NCBI GenBank assembly: GCA_035532735.1
Contig: DATKQM010000036.1
Coordinates: forward strand, 1-38,511
Direction: 5' to 3'
DNA length: 38,511 bases
Source: Chersky-840 sp035532735
GTDB lineage: Bacteria > Actinomycetota > Acidimicrobiia > Acidimicrobiales > UBA8190
Below are positions 33,739-38,511 of this stretch, piece by piece (position 1 is the first letter of the stretch; each line of letters opens with the position of its first letter). The position numbers and the translations under genes are program-made. Under the pieces are notes generated by a model. That model did not search any database and had not been told where the DNA came from. It worked only from the letters and a program-made list of their open reading frames with translations.

Positions 33739-34482
33739 TCAGCCGCCCCCGTCCACGGCGATGACCTGGCCCGTGAGGTACCCCGCTGGCTCGGAGCACA
33801 AGAACCGAACGACCCCGGCCACGTCCTGGGGACGACACACCCGTCCGAAGGCGGCGTTGGCGTCCATCGTCGAGATGTCGTCGACCCCCATGGCCCGCAC
33901 CAGCCGCCGTCCCATCTCGGTGACGACCAGCCCGGGTGCCACCACGTTCACGTGGATGCCGTGGCGCCGCTCCTCCTTGGCCAGGGTCATGGCCAAGGCC
34001 TCGAGCGCGGCCTTGGCCATGTTGTACGGCGCGCTGTTGGGCGCCAGGATCCGGGCCGCCACGCTCGACACGAACACCACGTCCCCGCGGGGCTGGGTCC
34101 GCATCGACGGCAGGACGAGCCGGCTCAGGTGATGGCCACCCAGTGCATGGATGGCGATGACCCGCTCGAGCTCACCCGGGTCGGTGTCGGCCACGGTGTG
34201 GCCGCGGCTGGCGATTCCGGCCGAGTGCACGAGCGTGTCGATGCCACCGAAGTCGGCGATAACGGCGGCGACCATGATCTCGTCCTCGGCGGCGGACTCC
34301 ACCGACGCCTGGTAGCTCTTGGCCTTGGCACCGAGGGCCTCGATGGCGGCCACGGTGTCGGCCGCGGCCGCGTCGTCGCGGCGGTAGTTGACAGCTACGT
34401 CGAAGCCGTCCTCGGCCAGAGCCAGCGCGCAGGCCCGCCCGATGCCCCGGCTCCCACCGCTGATGAGCGCGACCCTCCCCAT
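33739..34482 (-). CDS. Short-chain dehydrogenase/reductase (FabG-like)
   Basis: This 247-residue Rossmann-fold oxidoreductase begins MGRVALISGGSRGIGRA (cofactor loop GGSRGIG, 9-15). The catalytic triad is S140 (VFVSSV), Y153 and K157 (YNMAK); NRR at 32-35 suggests NADPH. The end VIAVDGGG is typical. HSAG replaces the usual NNAG motif. ATG 34482 is the SDR-like start; the longer frame to 34773 is shadow of the DUF35 gene. It lies 23 bp downstream of that gene on the same strand. CoA-linked 3-oxoacyl or steroid substrates are plausible from the neighbours. Confidence 0.9.
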   Translation of the reverse strand: MGRVALISGGSRGIGRACALALAEDGFDVAVNYRRDDAAAADTVAAIEALGAKAKSYQASVESAAEDEIMVAAVIADFGGIDTLVHSAGIASRGHTVADTDPGELERVIAIHALGGHHLSRLVLPSMRTQPRGDVVFVSSVAARILAPNSAPYNMAKAALEALAMTLAKEERRHGIHVNVVAPGLVVTEMGRRLVRAMGVDDISTMDANAAFGRVCRPQDVAGVVRFLCSEPAGYLTGQVIAVDGGG

Positions 34483-34505
34483 CGATCGGTCCCCGAGTCC
34501 GTCCG

Positions 34506-34916
34506 CTAGGCCGCGGGACCGAACATCGGGACGTGGTACCCGTCGCCGATGTCGGTGAACTGCACCCGCAGCGCCATCCCCACGGCGAGGTCGTCGAGGT
34601 CGCACCCGACGACGTTGGTCATCATCCGAGGTCCTTCGGCGAGGTCGACGACCGCCGCCACATAGGGCACCCGCTCGTTGAAGGGGGGAAGGTCGTTCTG
34701 GTGCACGACCGACCACGTGTAGAGCGTGGCCTCCCCACTGGCCTCCTCCCACGACACGGTGTCGGCCCCGCACCGGGGACAGAAGGGTCGGGGGTAATAG
34801 TGCGCCTCACCGCACGTCGAGCAGCGCATCAACAGGAGGCGACCCTCAGCCACGGCGTCCCACCACGGCTTGGTGAAGTCGTCGGGGGTCGGAAGATCGA
34901 AACGGGTCGTCGCCAT
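34506..34916 (-). CDS. Zinc-ribbon/OB-fold DUF35 protein (acyl-CoA-associated)
   Basis: This 136-residue protein has a rubredoxin-type zinc ribbon, C32xxC35 and C46xxC49 (CSTCG and CPRCG), then an OB-fold half (LYTWSVVHQNDLPPF, VAAVVDLAEGPRMMTNVVGC). In actinobacteria such DUF35 proteins partner thiolases or aldolases in sterol and fatty-acid CoA metabolism. It starts KPWWDAVAEGRLLLMRC after a short leader, the usual layout. No thiolase gene is adjacent. It is divergent from the SDR at 35116. Confidence 0.92.
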   Translation of the reverse strand: MATTRFDLPTPDDFTKPWWDAVAEGRLLLMRCSTCGEAHYYPRPFCPRCGADTVSWEEASGEATLYTWSVVHQNDLPPFNERVPYVAAVVDLAEGPRMMTNVVGCDLDDLAVGMALRVQFTDIGDGYHVPMFGPAA

Positions 34917-34992
34917 GTCTCAGCCTCGTTCACGCGCAGGAATGTCGTCGCCGTCGGGCCCGGTGAGGGCCTGAGCATGGCACGCCGCCGTG

Positions 34993-35022
34993 TTGACCCT
35001 GGCTCGCACCATCGGCCATGCT
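34993..35022 (+). promoter_or_regulatory. Candidate promoter for the SDR at 35116
   Basis: TTGACC (34993-34998), an 18-nt spacer and CATGCT (35017-35022) form a fair promoter. The predicted start near 35029 leaves a leader of about 85 nt containing GC-rich potential hairpins, ending in AGGAGG (35103-35108) 7 nt before the ATG. Confidence 0.4.
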
Positions 35023-35115
35023 GCCCGGGTTCCAGATCCGACGTCAACGTGGCGCGGGAAACCCGGCGGCGGGCGCCGGGCACGAGGCTGTGAAGCAGAA
35101 GTAGGAGGACACCTG

Positions 35116-36018
35116 ATGGGCATGCTCGAGGGGAAGACCGCGATCGTCAGTGGTGCCGGGCGAGGGATCGGGCGCGCCGAGGCCCTCCTGCTCGCCGAGG
35201 AAGGCGCCAAGGTCATCGTCAACGACGTGGGCGCCTCTCGGGCCGGCGAAGGCAACGACGTCCACCCCGCCGAGCAGACCGTCCAGGACATCGTCTCGGC
35301 GGGAGGAGAAGCCCTCCTCAACAGCAGCGACGTGAGCTCGTGGGCGGGCGCCGAGGCGCTCGTGGCGCAGGCGGTGGACGCCTGGGGCAAGCTCGACATC
35401 CTGGTGAACAACGCCGGCATCCTGAGGGACAAGATGAGCTTCAACATGGACGAGTCCGACTGGGACGACGTCATCCGCGTCCACTTGAAGGGACACTTCG
35501 CGCTGTCACACTTCGCCGCTATCCACTGGCGTAACCGCGCCAAGGCGGGCGAAGAGGTCACGGGACGCATCATCAACACGGCATCGGAGGCCGGGCTCTT
35601 CGGCAACGCCGGGCAGGCCAACTACGGAGCCGCCAAGGCGGGCATCGCGGCCATGACCATCATCTTGGGGCGCGAGCTGGAGCGCTACGGCGTCACGGTG
35701 AACGCCATCTCCCCCCGGGCTCGCACCCGAATGACCGAGGACCTCTTCGGTGACATGGCCAAGGCTGAGCAAGGCAAGTTCGACGCCTTCGCCCCGGAGA
35801 ACGTGGCACCGCTGGTGGCGTTCTTGGCTTCCCCCGAAGCCGCCGATGTGAACGGGCAGAACTTCGTCGTCTACGGCGGCTCGGTCTGGGTGATGCAGGG
35901 GTGGCAGCCTGCCGGCGAGCTCAAGCGTGACTCGGGGTGGACGCCCAAGGAGCTGGCCGACAACAAGGCGACCCTCTTCGCCACGCGCTCCTCGGCTTTG
36001 CCGCCCTTCACCTTTTGA
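35116..36018 (+). CDS. Short-chain dehydrogenase/reductase (MFE-2/3-hydroxyacyl type)
   Basis: This 300-residue oxidoreductase has GAGRGIGRA (13-21), DV near 72, NNAG (98-101), S157 (NTASEAG), Y170 and K174 (YGAAK). It is longer than classical SDRs, with a C-terminal ~55-residue extension (VYGGSVWVMQGWQPAGELKRD, TPKELADNKATLF) typical of the 17-beta-HSD4/MFE-2-like group. That group fits 3-hydroxyacyl-CoA or steroid side-chain oxidation, together with the nearby MaoC and acyl-CoA dehydrogenase genes. The ATG follows AGGAGG at 7 nt. Substrate and direction are inferred from family and context. Confidence 0.91.
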   Translation: MGMLEGKTAIVSGAGRGIGRAEALLLAEEGAKVIVNDVGASRAGEGNDVHPAEQTVQDIVSAGGEALLNSSDVSSWAGAEALVAQAVDAWGKLDILVNNAGILRDKMSFNMDESDWDDVIRVHLKGHFALSHFAAIHWRNRAKAGEEVTGRIINTASEAGLFGNAGQANYGAAKAGIAAMTIILGRELERYGVTVNAISPRARTRMTEDLFGDMAKAEQGKFDAFAPENVAPLVAFLASPEAADVNGQNFVVYGGSVWVMQGWQPAGELKRDSGWTPKELADNKATLFATRSSALPPFTF

Positions 36019-36094
36019 ACCTCGCCCCACACTTCGCGCCGCGCCGAGCGGCGTCACCGGGTCGGACCACTCCCCATCGAGGGGGCCGGGCCGG

Positions 36095-36114
36095 TTCCTG
36101 ACAGGAATGTCAGG
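36095..36114. promoter_or_regulatory. Perfect inverted repeat upstream of the lipoprotein gene
   Basis: CCTGACA (36097-36103) and TGTCAGG (36108-36114) form a perfect 7-bp dyad with spacer GGAA. An overlapping dyad TTCCT-GAC-AGGAA starts at 36095. It lies 20 bp before TAACCT (36135-36140), a TANNNT element, so it may be an operator near the -35. The same nine bases TGTCAGGAA occur at 30109-30117, upstream of the GT2-GtrA gene. Confidence 0.4.
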
Positions 36115-36190
36115 TGCGGCGCCGGGGATCCGGATAACCTCTGGCAGCCCAACGGGGAGTGGCGCACCGATTCAAGGGGAGGCCCAGAAG

Positions 36191-36784
36191 ATGCTCGGAC
36201 TGCACAGAACCAAGACGGCCAACGGGACAGGGCATCTCCAGCCACGAAAGGCGCCCCGTGTCTTGGCGGCGGCGGCCATGGCGGGGCTCGTCCTAGGCGC
36301 GGCGGCCTGCTCGAGCAGCCCTGCGGGCAATGCCACCGCCACCACGGCCAAGACGACCACCACGACGATCGCCATCGACCCCACCACGGCCCAGGCCGAC
36401 ATCTCCACCGCCTATAACACCCTGTTCAACCTGGCCAACCCGAGCCTGGCCGGCAAGCTGGCCGTCATCCAGAACGGCCAGTCGCTCACCTCGGCACTCC
36501 AGCAAGCGCTGTCGTCGTCAGAGGCGAGCGCATCGCAGGGATCGAAGATCGACAGCGTCAACATCCTCACCGCGTCGCAATGCACCAAGCAGTCCCTGCC
36601 GCAGCAGTGCGCGCACGTCGTCTACGACATTCTCGGCACGGGGGGCACGGCCATCCTGCCTAATAACAACGGCTACGCCGTGTTCTCCAACGGCCAGTGG
36701 CTGGTGGCCAAGGTGACGATCTGCACCCTGCTCGGCCTCTTCTACTCGGCCGAAGGCAAGACCGGTAGCCCCCCCGGCTGCTGA
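36191..36784 (+). CDS. Putative lipoprotein with Thr-rich linker (Mtb12-like fold possible)
   Basis: This 197-residue exported protein has a basic n-region, a hydrophobic segment and a lipobox-like LGAAAC with C40 as the probable lipidated cysteine; -3 is Ala, so processing is less sure. A threonine-rich linker (TTAKTTTTTIAID) leads to a ~130-residue domain (ISTAYNTLFNLANPSLAGKL, HVVYDILGTGGTAIL, GYAVFSNGQWLVAKVTICTLL). Its pattern recalls mycobacterial MTB12-type small antigens, but I cannot confirm it. Two further cysteines (C129-like and C136-like) could bond. ATG 36191 follows GGGGAGG. No partner gene is evident. Confidence 0.75.
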   Translation: MLGLHRTKTANGTGHLQPRKAPRVLAAAAMAGLVLGAAACSSSPAGNATATTAKTTTTTIAIDPTTAQADISTAYNTLFNLANPSLAGKLAVIQNGQSLTSALQQALSSSEASASQGSKIDSVNILTASQCTKQSLPQQCAHVVYDILGTGGTAILPNNNGYAVFSNGQWLVAKVTICTLLGLFYSAEGKTGSPPGC

Positions 36785-36810
36785 GTCCCGACTCCGATCA
36801 CGGCAACGAC

Positions 36811-36842
36811 CTGAGCGAGCGCCCTCCGGGGCGCGAGCTCAG
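36811..36842. terminator. Bidirectional hairpin terminator
   Basis: CTGAGC, GA and GCGCCC (36811-36824), the TCCG loop, then GGGCGC, GA and GCTCAG (36829-36842) form a near-perfect hairpin. The only unpaired positions are tandem GA/GA mismatches. It sits between the convergent lipoprotein and MaoC genes and covers the MaoC stop codon. There is no T-tract on either side. Confidence 0.55.
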
Positions 36843-37270
36843 GACTTGCTGGGGAGCACCGCCGTCGCCTCGCCCACGACCTTGACCTCGCCGTCGCCGT
36901 TGGCCAAGGAGCATTCGAGGTCGACAAGGTTCCGACCTTGTTCCACCCGCTTGCCCGTCACCACGATCTTGGTGGTGAGCTCCTCACCGGGCCAGGTCTG
37001 GCGGGAGAACCGCACCTTGTAATGCGTCAGGTTGCCCGGCCCCACGTAGTCGGTGAGGGCGGTGCCGAGCAGGCCCATCGAGAACATCCCGTGGCCGAAG
37101 ACGCTGGGCTGACCGGCCGCGGTGGCCAGGACCTCGTCGTGGTGCATGGGGTTGTAGTCCCCCGACGCACCGGCATAGCGCACGAGGTCGGTCCGGGTCA
37201 GGGTGTGACTCGAGGCCGGTGCCTCGTCACCTTCTTTGACGTCCTCGTAGTACCGCGTCGCCTCGCCCAT
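36839..37270 (-). CDS. MaoC-like (R)-specific enoyl-CoA hydratase
   Basis: This 143-residue hot-dog-fold hydratase has the MaoC/hydratase-2 motif: YAGASGDYNPMHHD gives the catalytic Asp38 and His43. FGHGMFSMGLLGTAL and the closing KVVGEATAVLP follow in the usual order. It probably hydrates trans-2-enoyl-CoA to (R)-3-hydroxyacyl-CoA in a lipid or sterol side-chain pathway. ATG 37270 is preceded by AAGGG at 8 nt; the longer frame to 37342 lacks family similarity. It lies 127 bp from the acyl-CoA dehydrogenase gene, with a 13-bp tandem repeat between. Confidence 0.92.
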   Translation of the reverse strand: MGEATRYYEDVKEGDEAPASSHTLTRTDLVRYAGASGDYNPMHHDEVLATAAGQPSVFGHGMFSMGLLGTALTDYVGPGNLTHYKVRFSRQTWPGEELTTKIVVTGKRVEQGRNLVDLECSLANGDGEVKVVGEATAVLPSKS

Positions 37271-37346
37271 GTCGATCCCTTCTCGCCCCGTGCTCGCAGC
37301 TTGGGCGCCCTGTCGTTTTCCTGTCAAGACCGCTCTGTCCACTGTT

Positions 37347-37398
37347 CAGGCCCAGAATGCAGGCCCCGTATTCAGGCCCCGTATGCAGGCCCCGTGAT
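37347..37398. repeat. Four-unit 13-bp tandem repeat
   Basis: Units CAGGCCCAGAATG, CAGGCCCCGTATT, CAGGCCCCGTATG and CAGGCCCCGTGAT fill 37347-37398. The last runs into the acyl-CoA dehydrogenase stop (37398-37400). The motif CAGGCCC is fixed and only the tail bases vary. It lies between two minus-strand genes. No dyad that would mark a terminator was seen. Confidence 0.85.
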
Positions 37399-38511
37399 CA
37401 AGCGCCCGGCTCGGGATCGCGCGGCAGCCCGAGGATGCGTTCGCCGATGACGTTGCGCTGCACCTCGCTCGTCCCCCCGGCGATGGTCAGACAGCGAGCC
37501 GAGAGAAAGCCCTGGCTCCACCGGCCGGCGTCGTCCTCGGTGGTGGCGCCGCGTGCCCCGAGCTGCATGAGCCCGAACTCCTGGAGTCGTTGCTCGTGCT
37601 CGGCACCGAGCAGTTTGCGGACGCTCGCCTCGGGCCCGGGCTCGACACCCGACACCGACCGCAGCGTGGTCCGGGCCCCGAGCAGGGCCAAGGACTGGGC
37701 CTCGGCCAACAGCTCCCCCACCCCGTCGAGGACCACGGTGTCCTCGACACCGTCCTCGATGCCCTTCAGGATCCCTTCGATGCCGAAGCCCCAGGTGGCG
37801 CCGCCGGCCATCGACACCCGCTCGTTGGCGAGGGTGGTCCGAGCCAGTCGCCAACCTCCGTTGACCTGCCCCACCACGCAGTCATCAGGCACGAAGACGT
37901 CAGTGAAGAACACCTCGTTGAACATGGCCGCACCGGTGATCTCGCGCAGCGGCCGCACCTCGATGCCCTCGGTGTGCATGTCGACGATGAAATAGGTGAT
38001 GCCCTCGTGCTTGGCGGCGTCGGGGTCGCTCCGGGCCAGGCAGATCCCCCAATCGGCGCGCATGGCGATCGAGGTCCACACCTTCTGGCCGTTGAGCACC
38101 CAGCCGCCGTCGTGGCGGGTGGCGCGCATCGCCAGGGCGGCGAGATCGCTGCCGGCCCCGGGCTCGCTGAACAACTGACACCACACGAGCTCGCCCCGCA
38201 TGGTGGGACCGACCCAGCGCTCCTGCTGCTCGAGGGTCCCGTGGGCGATGATGGTGGGCAGCGCCCACGCACCGACGGCAAGATGGGGCCGGTGCACGCG
38301 CGCCGCGGCGAGCTCCTCGTCGATCACGAGCTGCTCGACCGGGCCGGCACCCCGTCCCCACGGCACCGGCCAGTGCGGCGTGAGGAGCCCGGCGTCGACG
38401 AGCCGACGACGACGTTCGTCGTGGTCGGGCGCGGCGGCCACCTCGGCCACCACGGGCCGGACCTGCTCCCGGATGCGCTCGGCTTCCTCGGGGAGATCCA
38501 GCCCGAGCCGG
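37398..38511 (-). CDS. Acyl-CoA dehydrogenase (5' end beyond the window)
   Basis: This FAD-dependent dehydrogenase, at least 370 residues in the window, probably oxidises an acyl-CoA or sterol side-chain CoA. Visible motifs are VWCQLFSEPGAGSDLAAL, GGWVLNGQKVWTSIAMRADW, the mid-domain NEVFFTDVFVPDDCVVG and the C-terminal GGTSEVQRNVIGERILGLPRD. The frame stays open to the right edge (LGLDLPEEAERIREQVRPVV precedes the first GTG at 38453), so that GTG is internal and the start lies outside. It is the last gene of the lipid-metabolism group. The catalytic base cannot be assigned with certainty. Confidence 0.92.
   Translation of the reverse strand, partial: RLGLDLPEEAERIREQVRPVVAEVAAAPDHDERRRRLVDAGLLTPHWPVPWGRGAGPVEQLVIDEELAAARVHRPHLAVGAWALPTIIAHGTLEQQERWVGPTMRGELVWCQLFSEPGAGSDLAALAMRATRHDGGWVLNGQKVWTSIAMRADWGICLARSDPDAAKHEGITYFIVDMHTEGIEVRPLREITGAAMFNEVFFTDVFVPDDCVVGQVNGGWRLARTTLANERVSMAGGATWGFGIEGILKGIEDGVEDTVVLDGVGELLAEAQSLALLGARTTLRSVSGVEPGPEASVRKLLGAEHEQRLQEFGLMQLGARGATTEDDAGRWSQGFLSARCLTIAGGTSEVQRNVIGERILGLPRDPEPGA

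Overview
The window is high-GC, gene-dense DNA with GTG and TTG starts and ATGA/GTGA-type overlaps. It looks like a chromosomal segment of an actinobacterium, most likely from class Acidimicrobiia. The best lineage clue is a roughly 42-residue repeat (GGYWLVASDGGVF-type) in two secreted proteins, which I associate with that group. The assignment is inference; there is no rRNA in the window.

Layout. 35-4349: housekeeping and accessory enzymes (1-Cys peroxiredoxin, crotonase-family enzyme, HAD hydrolase, two GNAT acetyltransferases, aldo/keto reductase). 4373-7618: a secreted SpoIID/LytB-like protein carrying the repeat, divergent from a PadR regulator that overlaps a six-helix membrane protein gene. 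7651-26366: a surface-glycan island. It holds seven glycosyltransferase genes (one encoding two GT-B domains), a DUF4214-methyltransferase fusion, two coiled-coil proteins with a methyltransferase-like fold, an FkbM methyltransferase, a small coiled-coil protein, a secreted beta-propeller protein with the 42-residue repeat, and a Wzm/Wzt-type ABC exporter whose ATPase has a C-terminal carbohydrate-binding-type domain. 26401-27227: clpP and a divergent tRNA-Leu(UAG). 27299-30045: ABC-F ATPase, a DinB/mycothiol-type protein and a DUF1697 protein. 30164-33735: an overlapping pair, a GT2-GtrA polyprenyl-phosphate glycosyltransferase and a GT39-type membrane glycosyltransferase with a glycine-rich linker. 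33739-38511: lipid or CoA-ester metabolism (two SDRs, a DUF35 zinc-ribbon/OB protein, a MaoC hydratase, an acyl-CoA dehydrogenase cut by the window edge) plus a lipoprotein.

How the parts fit. The island looks like an ABC-transporter-dependent polysaccharide system: cytoplasmic GT2 and GT4 enzymes build a chain, methyltransferases modify it, and Wzt/Wzm exports it. A two-gene unit (coiled-coil methyltransferase-fold protein followed by a GT4) occurs twice, at 8635-10870 and 18621-20791. In the second copy the SAM-binding glycine motif is gone. A second pair of paralogous GT4 genes lies head to head at 13086-15850. No mobile elements, CRISPR arrays or integrases were seen, and no gene-free stretch exceeds about 210 bp.
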